Shown: positions 26,175 through 35,104, counted from the first letter of the stretch. The stretch is 64,000 bases of DNA from Sinorhizobium sp. 6-70 (GCF_030124375.1 NZ_JASKLS010000005.1:248001-312000), one strand, 5' to 3'. Numbers and translations are program-made. The notes: generated by a model not told the origin, from the letters alone.

Positions 26175-27629
26175 TCATAGCGTCGCATCCCTGATCGCCG
26201 GATAGAGGCGGCGATAACTCTGATAGGCATCCTCATAGGCCGAAACCAGCGACGCTTCCGGCTCGATGGTTTCGGCCGTTGCGGGTGCGAAGCAGGTTGC
26301 GACCGGATCGGCGCCGGTTGCGGCGATAAGGCCGAGCCGCGCCGCGCCGAAGGCCGCGCCGAAATCGCCGTCCGCCGGCAGGTCGACCGGCAGGTTGAGC
26401 GCCGTCGCGATCGACTTCAGCCAGTAGCGTGAGCGCGAGCCGCCGCCGATCGCGGTCACATGGCTGAGCTTCGTGCCGGCCGCGCGGAGCGCCTCCAGGC
26501 TGTCGCGGATCGCAAAGGAAACCCCTTCGAGCACCGCCTGCGTCAGGACCGCACGCGCGCTTTCGTGGCCGAGACCGGCAAAGGCGCCGCGGATCGCCGC
26601 ATCGTTGTGGGGCGTGCGCTCGCCGGAAAGGTAGGGAAGAAAAGTGACGGAACCGGGCGCGTTCAGCACGTCGCCAAGTTCGCCGGTGAGCTCTGCCGCA
26701 CTCCTGCCGGTAACGCCCGAATGCCAGTTGAGCGCATCGGTCGCCGAGAGGATGACGCCCATCTGGTGCCAGGTATTCGGCAGCGCATGGCAGAAGGCAT
26801 GGACGGCGCTTTCCGGATTGGGAAGGTAGCTCGCATTGGCGGCGAAGAGCACGCCGGAGGTGCCGAGCGACACGAAGGCCTGTCCCTCGGCGACCGTGCC
26901 CATGCCGCAGGCAGAGGCGGCGTTGTCGCCGGCGCCGCCGGCAACGACAACGCCAGCGCCCATGCCCCAGCGGTTGGCGAGGTCCGGCCTCAGCGTGCCG
27001 GCGCCCTCCGTGCCTTCGACGAGATCCGGCATCTGCCGCTCCTCAAGCTGCGTGGCGGCGAGCAGGCTTTCCGACCATTTGCGCTTACCCGTGTCGAGCC
27101 AGGATGTGCCGGCGGAATCGGACATTTCCGACATGTGTTCACCGGTCAGCCACAGGCGGAGATAATCCTTGGGGAGCAGGACCCAGCGCACCTGGGTGAA
27201 AATCTCCGGCTCGTTCTCGCGCACCCAGGCGAGTTTCGGCGCGGTGAACCCCGGAAAAACGATATTGCCCGTTAGCGCACGGAACTGCGGATCACTGTCG
27301 AGGGCAGCGGCCTGGCGGAAGCTGCGGGTATCGTTCCACAGGATGCAGGGACGAAGCACGGCATCCGTGTCGTCGAGCAGCGTCGCGCCGTGCATCTGGC
27401 CGGAGAGGCCGATGCCGCGGACCGCGGCAAGCGCGTCCGGATGCGCTCTCTTGAGGCCGGCGATCGCTTCCTCCGTGGCGCGGACCCAGTCGGCCGGATC
27501 CTGCTCCGACCAGCCGGGATGCGGCCGCGAAACCTCGAGCGCTCCCGATGCCGAGCCGATGATCTTCTGCTCGCCATCGATCAGCATTGCCTTGACGCCG
27601 GACGTGCCGAGATCCAGTCCGAGATACAT
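26175..27629 (-). CDS. xylB: xylulokinase
   Basis: A 484-residue FGGY-family kinase that phosphorylates D-xylulose to xylulose-5-phosphate. GLDLGTSGVKAMLID is the N-terminal phosphate loop, GLSGQMHGATLLD binds substrate, GAGDNAASACGMG is the second ATP loop, and TAIGGGSRSRYWLKSIA is the C-terminal FGGY signature. The start at 27629 has GGAGGGCACTC upstream. It follows the LacI-family gene by 10 bases, so the regulator and kinase are one transcript. Confidence 0.94.
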   Translation of the reverse strand: MYLGLDLGTSGVKAMLIDGEQKIIGSASGALEVSRPHPGWSEQDPADWVRATEEAIAGLKRAHPDALAAVRGIGLSGQMHGATLLDDTDAVLRPCILWNDTRSFRQAAALDSDPQFRALTGNIVFPGFTAPKLAWVRENEPEIFTQVRWVLLPKDYLRLWLTGEHMSEMSDSAGTSWLDTGKRKWSESLLAATQLEERQMPDLVEGTEGAGTLRPDLANRWGMGAGVVVAGGAGDNAASACGMGTVAEGQAFVSLGTSGVLFAANASYLPNPESAVHAFCHALPNTWHQMGVILSATDALNWHSGVTGRSAAELTGELGDVLNAPGSVTFLPYLSGERTPHNDAAIRGAFAGLGHESARAVLTQAVLEGVSFAIRDSLEALRAAGTKLSHVTAIGGGSRSRYWLKSIATALNLPVDLPADGDFGAAFGAARLGLIAATGADPVATCFAPATAETIEPEASLVSAYEDAYQSYRRLYPAIRDATL

Positions 27630-27639
27630 GAGTGCCCTC

Positions 27640-28677
27640 CTATGCCTGCTCGATCGGCAGGTTGTCCTTCAGGAAAATGTCGATGCGGATGCGCTCCTGC
27701 GCCTCGATCACGGCAAGACCGTCGGCCTTGGCCTTCAGCACGCGGATCGCGCTTCTCACCTCGTGCCCGGCGTCCTGGTTGAGCACGGCGTCGATCGTGC
27801 CGGAACGAAGCGCGGCGCGGCTGTGCGGCGTCAGTTCGTGGGCAATCGTGCAGATTGTCTTGCTCTTGCCGGTCTTCTCGAGCGCGGCGACGAGACCGCG
27901 ATTGCCGGCGCCGAGGCTGTAGATGCCGGCCAGATCCCGCTCGCGCTCGACGAGCGCGCGCACGAGCTTTTCGACGAGAGCCGGATCGTCCTGTCCTTCG
28001 ATCACCGGAAGGAGGGGGCACGCGGGAAATTCCTCGGCCATGACGGTGGTAAAGCCCTCCAGCCTGTCGCGATGGTCGCGTACCAGCATCGAGCCGGCCA
28101 ACACGGCGATCGGACCTGCGCGGCCACCGGTGAAGCGGCCCATCAGGGTACCGGCTGTGCGGCCTGCCGCAAGGTTGTCGACACCGGCAAAATGATCGCG
28201 TCCCGATCCCGGCAGGTCGGAAACGAGCGTGACGACGGCAATACCATCATCGCGAAGCCGCATTACGGCCTCGGCCACCTCGGGGGCGTCGACGGCGACA
28301 ACGGCCACCCCGGCCGGCCGGCGCTGACGCGCCTCCGAAAGCGCCTGCACGAGGGCCTGCGCGTCAAAGGCCGGAACGGGAAGAATGGTGATCTGCGTTC
28401 GCTCGGAAGCCGAACGCGCCATCGCGGCCCGCACCTCGCTCTCGAGTCCGCGCATGAAGGAGTTGTCGCCCGCCGGCAGAATGAAAACGAGGGGGTAGTT
28501 GCGACCTTTGGCGAGGTTGGCGGCGGCGACATCGCGCACATAGCCGAGCGTGACAATCGCGCGCTCGACCTTGTCACGTGTGACGTTCCTGACGCCTGGG
28601 CGGTTGTTCAGGACCCGGTCGACGGTCGCCAGGCTGACGCCCGCTTTCGCGGCGATATCGTGAACCGTTGGTCGCAT
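27640..28677 (-). CDS. LacI-family regulator of the xyl genes
   Basis: A 345-residue LacI/GalR regulator. The HTH is at residues 4-24 (TVHDIAAKAGVSLATVDRVL) and the hinge helix at about 47-57. A sugar-binding domain (about 63-340) with DHFAGVDNLAAGRTAGTLMG completes it. Because it lies directly ahead of xylB it most likely represses xylose catabolism and is relieved by xylose or a related sugar. A strong palindrome 32 bases upstream of its start (28709-28732) suggests it also controls itself. Confidence 0.85.
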   Translation of the reverse strand: MRPTVHDIAAKAGVSLATVDRVLNNRPGVRNVTRDKVERAIVTLGYVRDVAAANLAKGRNYPLVFILPAGDNSFMRGLESEVRAAMARSASERTQITILPVPAFDAQALVQALSEARQRRPAGVAVVAVDAPEVAEAVMRLRDDGIAVVTLVSDLPGSGRDHFAGVDNLAAGRTAGTLMGRFTGGRAGPIAVLAGSMLVRDHRDRLEGFTTVMAEEFPACPLLPVIEGQDDPALVEKLVRALVERERDLAGIYSLGAGNRGLVAALEKTGKSKTICTIAHELTPHSRAALRSGTIDAVLNQDAGHEVRSAIRVLKAKADGLAVIEAQERIRIDIFLKDNLPIEQA

Positions 28678-28708
28678 CGCTTCCTCCCGGGGGGAACCCT
28701 TAGAGGAA

Positions 28709-28732
28709 TTTCTGATGTACGTAAATCAAAAA
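28709..28732. promoter_or_regulatory. candidate operator of the xyl LacI-family regulator
   Basis: TGATGTACGTAAATCA is a 16-base palindrome with one mismatched pair, centred on a CG step; the flanks TTTC/AAAA extend it to about 24 bases. The location, between the regulator start and the upstream gene, suits autoregulation of the lacI-xylB transcript. I do not see an equally good copy ahead of xylA. Confidence 0.5.
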
Positions 28733-28783
28733 TGTCGCCGCCCGCAGACGGAACCGGATCCGCCATCTTCCGGTGAAGGTTTT

Positions 28784-29905
28784 TCAGGTGAAGCGTTTGC
28801 TGAAGGCGTGAGTAAAAACGACGCGGCCGGCCTCGCCCTGTGCTTCGCCGAAAGCGACGTCCATGAAGGCGTCGGTGATGCGAACGACGGCGAAGCCGCC
28901 GAGATAGGCCGCCTTGGGCTTGAAGAGATCGAGGCCGTCGGCGCGATAGGCCATGACGCGGTCATGTTCATGCCCGTGGAAAAGGCCAATGATATTGTAG
29001 CCTTTCAGCGCGTCGAGCAACGTCCGGCGCTGCTCCGGGCTCCACCAATGCGGCTTCCCCTCTCCCCGATCGTCGAAGATGTCCGCCGTCGTGTCCCAGA
29101 CCTCCGTCGAAAACGCATCCCAGCCATAATGCTGGAACAGCACGACCGGTCGACCGTCGGCGGCGTAGTACGCAAGGTCCCCCTTGAGCCAGCCGAGACC
29201 GCTCACCGCGCCCTTGTTCTGGTCACCGCCAAAGCGCTGCAACTGGACGAGATGCAGGCCGCCCCAGTCCCAGGAATAGTTGTCCGACAACGGATCGTAA
29301 TTCGTCACCGGCACCGGCGGCTTGTAGAATACGGTCTGGCGGTGCGTAAGCTCGACATAGTCACGCAACTCCCGACGGTACCAGTCGACATTCGGCGGTG
29401 TGCCATCCTGGTCGAGATCGTGGTTCCCGAGTCCGACATAGACGGGAAAGTGAATGTGCTGCGGGCCCGGGCCTTGCTCGTATCGGCTCTGGAACTGCTG
29501 CAGCTGCCGTCCCTCGTGCGGCTGGCGAACCTGACCGCCGCCATCGTCGGTGATGTCGCCGCCGAAAACGAGGCCGAGCGGCCGCTCGATTTTCTGCCCG
29601 GCACTGGCGAGGCCGCTTGGATCCCCATCGATCGTGGCCGGCCAATGCTGCACGGCAATCGCGTTCAGCGCCGCGACATGGCGCAAGAGGTTCGCGTCGG
29701 TCTTGCCCTCCTCCTCGCATTTCGGCGCCAGCCCTTCGGTGGAAACGATGCAGGCATGGACGTCGTTGGAGAAGAGAAAAGTTGCGTCGACGGGAGGCCA
29801 TGCATTGGCGGCACGGACGCGACCGGCGACGATCGAAAGACCTGCGCCCGCGGCCGTCGCGAGAAAAGTGCGTCGGGACAGGCCGCGGCAATCCGCATTG
29901 CTCAC
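28784..29905 (-). CDS. Tat-exported metallophosphoesterase
   Basis: A 373-residue protein with a twin-arginine signal (GLSRRTFLATAAGAGLSI, residues about 8-25). It has the metal-ligand blocks of the calcineurin-like family: FSNDVHA, FGGDITDDGG, GLGNHDLDQDG, FQHYGWD and FHGHEHD. It should act on a phosphate ester in the periplasm; the substrate is unknown. Start: GGAGG lies 8 bases before a GTG at 29905. A GTG three codons earlier would overlap the ribosome site. It follows emrB on the same strand after a hairpin. Confidence 0.82.
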   Translation of the reverse strand: MSNADCRGLSRRTFLATAAGAGLSIVAGRVRAANAWPPVDATFLFSNDVHACIVSTEGLAPKCEEEGKTDANLLRHVAALNAIAVQHWPATIDGDPSGLASAGQKIERPLGLVFGGDITDDGGGQVRQPHEGRQLQQFQSRYEQGPGPQHIHFPVYVGLGNHDLDQDGTPPNVDWYRRELRDYVELTHRQTVFYKPPVPVTNYDPLSDNYSWDWGGLHLVQLQRFGGDQNKGAVSGLGWLKGDLAYYAADGRPVVLFQHYGWDAFSTEVWDTTADIFDDRGEGKPHWWSPEQRRTLLDALKGYNIIGLFHGHEHDRVMAYRADGLDLFKPKAAYLGGFAVVRITDAFMDVAFGEAQGEAGRVVFTHAFSKRFT

Positions 29906-29992
29906 CTTGGACACCTCCCCGCAGCCAAGTCCGCTTCTGCGGAACCGGACAGCCCATCGGCTTCAGCCGTCATGGAGTGTGCAGCAGGGAAT

Positions 29993-30013
29993 GCGGCACG
30001 TAAAGCGTGCCGC
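29993..30013 (-). terminator. hairpin after emrB
   Basis: GCGGCACG TAAAG CGTGCCGC, an 8-bp perfect stem 5 bases past the emrB stop. There is no T-run, so termination may be weak and the metallophosphoesterase gene could be partly co-transcribed. Confidence 0.45.
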
Positions 30014-30018
30014 TTCCG

Positions 30019-31602
30019 TCAGTGGCCGCTGCCGCCGGCGCCCTGCGGCTTGCTGATCATCATGACCCCGATGATCAGTGACAGGAAGAGCACCGTCAAG
30101 ATCACGAAGACGTCGACGAAGGACAGGATCACCGCCTGCGTCTGCACCATCGCTGCGAGTTGCTTGACCGCGATCGTCGTTCCGTCGAGGCCGTGTGCGG
30201 TGAAGCTCGAGGCCATGTTCCGGAGCCGTTCCACCGCCTCCGGGTTGCCCCACTGGATATGCTCGGCAAGCCGGGCATAGTGGAAATCCTGGCGCTGCGT
30301 CAGAATGGTGTTGATGACCGCAAGACCAACGGCACCGCCGAGGTTGCGCGTCAGATTATAAAGGCCGGACGCATTGCGGATGCGGGCGGGCGCCAGCGTG
30401 CCGAGCGCGATGTTGTTGATCGGCACCATGCAGAGCATCAGCGAGCAGCCGCGCAGGATCTGCGGCACGAGCAGCTCCCAGAAGTCCCAGTCGGCAGTCA
30501 GTTGGCTCATCGACCAGGTACCGGCTGCAAAGCCCGCAAAACCAATGGTCATCATCACCCGCGGGTCGAGGCGGCCGGAAAGAAAGCCGGCGACCGGCGC
30601 CGTGAAGAACATGGCAAGGCCGGAAACGAACATGGTCTCGCCGATCATCAGCGAGTCGTAGCCCCGGATGCGCCCGAGATAGAGAGGGTAGAGATAGGTA
30701 AGACCATAGAGGCCGATACCCATGACGAAGGAGAAGAGCGAACCGAAGGCGAAGTTACGATTGGCGAAGGCCCTGAGATCGACCACCGGGAACTCGACCT
30801 TGAAGGCGCGATAGAAGAACACGGCGGCAGCAAGCGCCGCGGCAACCGCGCCGATGACGATGTGCTCGTCATTGAACCAGTCGTTGGCGTTGCCCTCCTC
30901 CAGCACATATTCGAGCGAGCCGAGGAAGACCGCCATGGAGAGCAGCCCCCACCAGTCGAACTTCTTCATCAGTCCCAGTTCGGGCTTGTCGAAGTCGATG
31001 AAGGTCCAGGTGAGCGTCGCGACGATGATGCCCGGGATGACGTTGACGAGAAACAGCCAGTGCCAGGAGAAGGCGTGGCTCAAATAACCGCCGACGGTCG
31101 GGCCGATGGTGGGCGCAAGCGTTGCGATCAGGCCGATGATCGGCGAGACGACATTGCGCTTCGAGGGCGGGAAGATCGTGAAGGCGGCGGCGAAGACCGA
31201 CGGGATCATGCCGCCGCCGATAAATCCCTGGATCGCCCGGTAGATGATCATCTGGTCTATATTGGTGGCGGTCGCGGCAAGTGCGCTCGACGCGGTGAAC
31301 CCGGCCGCAGCGACGGAAAACAGCACCCGCGTCGAAACGATGCGGGCGAGCGTGCCCGACAAAGGGATCATGATGACTTCGGCGATGAGATAGGCGGTCT
31401 GCACCCAGCCGATCTCGTCCGATCCGGCCGAAAGGCCGGCCTGGATTTCGGCGAGCGAGGCCGACACGATCTGAATGTCGAGGATCGCCATGAACATGCC
31501 GACCACCATCGCAAAGAAGGCGATCAGCCGTCTCGGGTCCATACGCTCCTCGGCTCTGGGCGCGATTGCCGCGACCGAGCCTGCCGTTGCCGTTGCGGCC
31601 AT
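30019..31602 (-). CDS. emrB: EmrB/QacA-type drug efflux transporter (DHA2, 14-helix)
   Basis: A 527-residue major facilitator with about 14 membrane helices. The first helix region RLIAFFAMVVGMFMAILDIQ and the segment GWVQTAYLIAEVIMIPLSG (motif for proton-driven drug antiporters) identify it as EmrB. It expels hydrophobic toxic compounds together with the EmrA adaptor and an outer-membrane channel. Start: the ATG at 31602 has GAGGAG about 9 bases upstream; the GTG three codons earlier abuts it. It lies 29 bases downstream of emrA. The orthologous S. meliloti pump is, as I recall, flavonoid-inducible. Confidence 0.92.
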   Translation of the reverse strand: MAATATAGSVAAIAPRAEERMDPRRLIAFFAMVVGMFMAILDIQIVSASLAEIQAGLSAGSDEIGWVQTAYLIAEVIMIPLSGTLARIVSTRVLFSVAAAGFTASSALAATATNIDQMIIYRAIQGFIGGGMIPSVFAAAFTIFPPSKRNVVSPIIGLIATLAPTIGPTVGGYLSHAFSWHWLFLVNVIPGIIVATLTWTFIDFDKPELGLMKKFDWWGLLSMAVFLGSLEYVLEEGNANDWFNDEHIVIGAVAAALAAAVFFYRAFKVEFPVVDLRAFANRNFAFGSLFSFVMGIGLYGLTYLYPLYLGRIRGYDSLMIGETMFVSGLAMFFTAPVAGFLSGRLDPRVMMTIGFAGFAAGTWSMSQLTADWDFWELLVPQILRGCSLMLCMVPINNIALGTLAPARIRNASGLYNLTRNLGGAVGLAVINTILTQRQDFHYARLAEHIQWGNPEAVERLRNMASSFTAHGLDGTTIAVKQLAAMVQTQAVILSFVDVFVILTVLFLSLIIGVMMISKPQGAGGSGH

Positions 31603-31631
31603 CTCCGCCACTCCTCGTCCGCTATGCGGCC

Positions 31632-32843
31632 TTACTTTGCTGCAGCCACTTTCGACTGATCGGGCGCCGTGCGGGTATCGACGTCGACGACGACGCTCAA
31701 GCCAGCGCGCAAGTGCCCTTCGGCCAGCACGTCGGCCGGGATTTTGATGCGCACCGGAACGCGCTGGATGACCTTGGTGAAGTTGCCGGTCGCATTTTCC
31801 GCCGGCAGCAGCGAGAAGACCGAGCCGGACGCCGGCGCAATCGAGGCGACAGTGCCTTCGATCGGATGGTCGTCATAGGCGTCGACATGGATCTGGACTT
31901 TGGAGCCCGGTACCAGATGCGCGATCTGCGTTTCTTTGAAATTGGCATCGATATAGAGCTGGTCCACCGGCACGAGGGCCGCGAGACGCTGCCCGGCGGA
32001 GACGAGATCTCCGACCTGAACCGCGACATTGCCGACGACGCCGTCATAGGGTGCCTTGAGCACGGTAAAGCCCAGGTCGCGATCGGCCTTGTCGAGCGCG
32101 AGCTCCAGCGAGCGGATCGTGCTTTCCGCTTCGGTACGCTGCGCCTCGAGCACGGTGATGTTCGCTCTGGCCGCGGCGATGTTGGCCTCGGCCCCGACGA
32201 GATTTGCGCGCGCCTGATCGAGCGCGACATCGGCATTGTCGCGTGAGGCGACCGTTCCGACGGCCTTGGACTGAAGGTCGCTGGCGCGCTTCTGCGTCAG
32301 TTCGGCGCCGCGGACGGTCGCCTCAAGGGCTGTCTTCTGGGCTTCGGCCTGGCTGAGGCTCGCCTTTGCCCCGGCGATCTGCGCATCGAAGCGGCTGAGC
32401 GCCAGTTTCTGCGTGGAAATCTGCGCCTCGGCCTGCTCCGCAGCGATGCGATAGTCGCCGTCGTCGAGCGTAACCAACGGATCACCTGCCTTCACATGCT
32501 GGTTGGCGACCACGTCGACCTTGGCGACATAGCCGGACACCTTCGGCGAGATGGTCGCGATATCGCCTTCGATATAGGCGTCATCGGTCGATACCATGAA
32601 ACGGCCGTTGGTCCACCAGTCGTAGCCGTACCACGCAGCGGCAGCGAGCAGTGCCAGCCCCAGGACCGGCAGGATCGGCTTGCGGCGCCTTTTCTGTGGC
32701 GCGGCAACGTCAGCGGCCTTGTGCTCCACGACGGACGGGGCCTCGCTTGTGGGTGCGGGCGCTTCCGGCTTCGGAGTCCCGACTTCAAAATCATCGCCGA
32801 CGGGACGGACACGGGCAGCGCTGGAGGTGCTGGTAGCGGACAT
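31632..32843 (-). CDS. emrA: EmrA-type membrane fusion protein
   Basis: A 403-residue HlyD-family adaptor. A cytoplasmic proline/alanine-rich N-terminus and a basic patch QKRRRKP precede one membrane helix (about 55-75). Then come the lipoyl-like half (DAYIEGDIATISPKVSGYV), a long alpha-helical hairpin with coiled-coil character (about 130-250) and the beta-barrel (VLKAPYDGVVGNVAVQVGDL). It bridges EmrB to an outer-membrane channel. The ATG at 32843 is chosen over an upstream in-frame start because the longer version would read through the operators. Confidence 0.92.
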   Translation of the reverse strand: MSATSTSSAARVRPVGDDFEVGTPKPEAPAPTSEAPSVVEHKAADVAAPQKRRRKPILPVLGLALLAAAAWYGYDWWTNGRFMVSTDDAYIEGDIATISPKVSGYVAKVDVVANQHVKAGDPLVTLDDGDYRIAAEQAEAQISTQKLALSRFDAQIAGAKASLSQAEAQKTALEATVRGAELTQKRASDLQSKAVGTVASRDNADVALDQARANLVGAEANIAAARANITVLEAQRTEAESTIRSLELALDKADRDLGFTVLKAPYDGVVGNVAVQVGDLVSAGQRLAALVPVDQLYIDANFKETQIAHLVPGSKVQIHVDAYDDHPIEGTVASIAPASGSVFSLLPAENATGNFTKVIQRVPVRIKIPADVLAEGHLRAGLSVVVDVDTRTAPDQSKVAAAK

Positions 32844-32868
32844 ATGACACCGGTTTTTGCTGGGATTG

Positions 32869-32952
32869 AACTGAACCGTTCGGTTCGATTGAGGTTGACA
32901 TAATGCCTTTTGCATCGCATATCAAGAGGCAATCGAACTGGCCGGTTCGATT
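32869..32952. promoter_or_regulatory. paired TetR-type operators between emrA and its repressor gene
   Basis: Two palindromes share the half-site CGGTTCGATT. AACTGAACCGTTCGGTTCGATT (32869-32890) has perfect inner arms GAACCG/CGGTTC. AATCGAACTGGCCGGTTCGATT (32931-32952) is symmetric except for one pair. They flank the promoter elements of both divergent genes, so a bound repressor would shut off emrAB and its own gene together. Confidence 0.75.
32895..32923 (+). promoter_or_regulatory. candidate promoter of the emrR gene
   Basis: TTGACA (32895-32900), 17 bases, then CATATC (32918-32923) on the plus strand, lying between the two operators. On the minus strand TTGATA (32920-32925) could be the -35 of emrA, so the two divergent promoters overlap. 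Confidence 0.45.
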
Positions 32953-33059
32953 GCTTGTTCAAAGGCAAACAAAAGTGCCCGCGGGCCCTGCCTGCCTCTT
33001 GTCTTTGTTCGAAGCGGCCGTGTTTATGGTTTTGGATAAATTCGTCTAAGATCATCTTG

Positions 33060-33782
33060 ATGAAAGGAGTGGAACTTCCGGCAGCCATGACGTCAGCGAA
33101 AAGCCTAGAGCAGGAAAAACCCCTGCAGGATCAGCAACAACACCTTTCGAGCGGTGGGCGACACGCCGCCGGCGAGGATCCGGCCAAACGCGAGCAAATC
33201 CTCGAAGGCGCAAAGCGCGTTTTCATGAGGAGCAACTTCGACGCTGCCAGCATGAATGATATCACCCGCGAGGCAGGCGTTTCGAAAGGCACGCTCTACG
33301 TCTATTTCGAGAACAAGGAGGACCTGTTCGAGGCGCTGATTGCGCGCGAGCGCAGCCGCATCGTGGACAGCGTTAAGCAGTTGCTGAACGAAAACGCGCC
33401 GCTCGAAGACACGCTTTATGATTTCGGCGTGACGCTGGTGACAAGCATGACGTCCGACTACACGATCCGGGCCATGCACACTGTGCTCAGCGTGATCGAT
33501 CGGATGCCGCGGCTGGCCCAGCGGTTCTTCACCTCAACACCGGAAAACGGCTACACGGTCCTGAAAGCTTATCTCGACCAGCAGGTCGAGGCTGGCACTC
33601 TATCGATCGACGATACGGAAATAGCCGCGAAACAGTTCATCGAACTGTCCTCGGCCGGAATCTTCAAAGGCCGCCTCTTCGGCATGTGCGAGGCACCCTC
33701 CGCCGAGCGGATCGACAAGAACGTGAGATCGGCCATCCGCGTGTTCTTGGCCGCCTACGGCCAGAAATCGAACGCCGGCTGA
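33060..33782 (+). CDS. emrR: TetR-family repressor of emrAB
   Basis: A 240-residue TetR protein. The HTH lies at about residues 60-90 (DITREAGVSKGTLYVYFENKED); the rest is the ligand-binding helical domain. A long N-terminal tail rich in Gln and charged residues precedes the DNA-binding domain. Divergent from emrAB with paired operators between, it is the expected repressor. In S. meliloti the orthologous gene is, to my memory, a flavonoid-responsive repressor of emrAB. The start is uncertain: ATG at 33060 lacks a strong ribosome site and ATG at 33087 is an alternative. Confidence 0.85.
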   Translation: MKGVELPAAMTSAKSLEQEKPLQDQQQHLSSGGRHAAGEDPAKREQILEGAKRVFMRSNFDAASMNDITREAGVSKGTLYVYFENKEDLFEALIARERSRIVDSVKQLLNENAPLEDTLYDFGVTLVTSMTSDYTIRAMHTVLSVIDRMPRLAQRFFTSTPENGYTVLKAYLDQQVEAGTLSIDDTEIAAKQFIELSSAGIFKGRLFGMCEAPSAERIDKNVRSAIRVFLAAYGQKSNAG

Positions 33783-33790
33783 AACCCGGC

Positions 33791-34043
33791 CTGCAGCGCG
33801 GCGCGTCTTACCAGACGTGCAAGGGATGCTGTAACACTTTGAATTGCCGCACCGCTTCTCGCGGGCGCCGTTCTCTGCCAATCCAGCAATTGCGATCAAA
33901 CGCGCCCGCCCGCGAGGCCGTAAGACGTGCATGTCCACTGCATGACTCCGCAAAACCGAAATCGGTCTAAGGACAAAATCATGCGGCGAGTCAAAGTGCT
34001 GCGGTGACCTTGCGCGTCTCACAAGACGCCCGGGCGCTGCAAG
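33791..34043. repeat. two RIME-type fragments facing each other, copies 4 and 5
   Basis: A forward half (33791-33851: GCGCGTCTTACCAGACGTGC, then GAATTGCCGCA) and a reverse half (about 33927-34043, ending GCGCGTCTCACAAGACGCCC) are separated by about 75 unrelated bases. Both diverge more than copies 2 and 3. The reverse half ends only 9 bases before the AraC-type start codon, so the promoter or leader of that gene lies within the repeat. Confidence 0.7.
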
Positions 34044-34052
34044 GGAGTGAGC

Positions 34053-34892
34053 ATGAGTTCAATCGGCAGGGCGATCTGGTTCATCGAGAGCCATTTCGCA
34101 GAGGATATATCGCTGGACGAGATCGCCGAGGCCGCAGGCCTCTCGCGCTACCACCTGTCACGCTTGTTCGGGCTTTCGACCGGCTGTTCGATTAGCGCCT
34201 ATATCCGCGGCCGACGCCTCAGCGGCGCCGCGCAGGCCCTCGCCGATGGCACATCCAGCATTCTCGAAGTGGCCCTCGATGCGGGCTATGGCTCGCACGA
34301 GGCCTTCACCCGTGCCTTTCGCGAACAGTTCGGCGTGACACCCGAGTCTGTCCGCAAGCAAGGGCACGTCCGCAATGTCGAACTGATGGAGCCGATCAGG
34401 ATGGACGACGCACGCACATTGAAGATCGAACCGCCCCGTTTCGAGGAGAGCCCCGGACTTCTCCTCGCCGGTCTCGCTGAAACCTATGCCTACAATCGCA
34501 CCGAGGGCATCCCTTCGCTCTGGCAGCGCTTCAACGCCCATTTCGGCAATGTGCCCGGTCAGCGCGGGAATGTCGCCTATGGTGTATGCACCCAGTCGGA
34601 CGGCGAGGCCGGGCGCTTTCGTTACATGGCCTCGGTGGAAGTCGGCGATACAGACGGGTTGCCGGCAGACTTTGCCGTTCAGAAATTGCCCAGGCAACGC
34701 TATGCGGTATTCCTCCACAAAGGACACATATCGGCGATCTCTACCACCGCCCATTACATTTTCGGGTCATGGTTTCCGCAGTCCGGGCTGGAGCACGGCC
34801 GACTTCCGGACCTGATGGAAAAATATGACGAGCGCTTCGATCCCCGCACGGGAATGGGCATTGTCGAAATTTGGGTGCCGATAAAACAGTAA
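34053..34892 (+). CDS. AraC-family regulator with GyrI-like effector domain
   Basis: A 279-residue protein. The N-terminal AraC/XylS double helix-turn-helix (about 5-105) includes ISLDEIAEAAGLSRYHLSRL and DAGYGSHEAFTRAFREQFGV. A C-terminal GyrI-like/AraC-effector-binding domain (about 125-279) follows. This Rob/BmrR-like plan is used to sense hydrophobic cations or drugs, which fits its position near emrAB. The start at 34053 is supported by GGGAG six bases upstream; the GTG at 34047 overlaps that site. It points the same way as emrR but is separated by repeats. Confidence 0.85.
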   Translation: MSSIGRAIWFIESHFAEDISLDEIAEAAGLSRYHLSRLFGLSTGCSISAYIRGRRLSGAAQALADGTSSILEVALDAGYGSHEAFTRAFREQFGVTPESVRKQGHVRNVELMEPIRMDDARTLKIEPPRFEESPGLLLAGLAETYAYNRTEGIPSLWQRFNAHFGNVPGQRGNVAYGVCTQSDGEAGRFRYMASVEVGDTDGLPADFAVQKLPRQRYAVFLHKGHISAISTTAHYIFGSWFPQSGLEHGRLPDLMEKYDERFDPRTGMGIVEIWVPIKQ

Positions 34893-34982
34893 ACGGTAAA
34901 ACGCGGCCGCGAACGGCAGCGGCGCTTGCCACTGCGGCGATGATCCTTAAATACTCCGGCGAATCCTGGGCGACGACGCCCA

Positions 34983-35085
34983 GAGCGGGCGAGGAGAACT
35001 TCGCGCGGTTTTCCTCGCCCGCTCAAATTTGTCAGAACCGGTCATGTTGAATGATTTGGTCGTTTCGACCAAGATCCTCGTGATC
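34983..35085. repeat. composite palindromic repeat: GAGCGGG hairpin plus GATTTGGTC/GACCAAGATC
   Basis: The GAGCGGGCGAGGAG...CTCGCCCGCTC hairpin is followed by a second palindrome, ATGATTTGGTCGTTTCGACC, then AAGATC and CGTGATCAAGGAG. The same two-part plan, with the order reversed, occurs at 39409-39523. Its right end supplies the AAGGAG-like ribosome region ahead of terC. Confidence 0.65.
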
Positions 35086-35104
35086 AAGGAGAGGAAGATC
35101 GCCG

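Noticed and set aside
34893..35104. yybP-ykoY manganese riboswitch upstream of terC
   Set aside because: The region is largely a dispersed palindromic repeat and lacks the conserved riboswitch loops.
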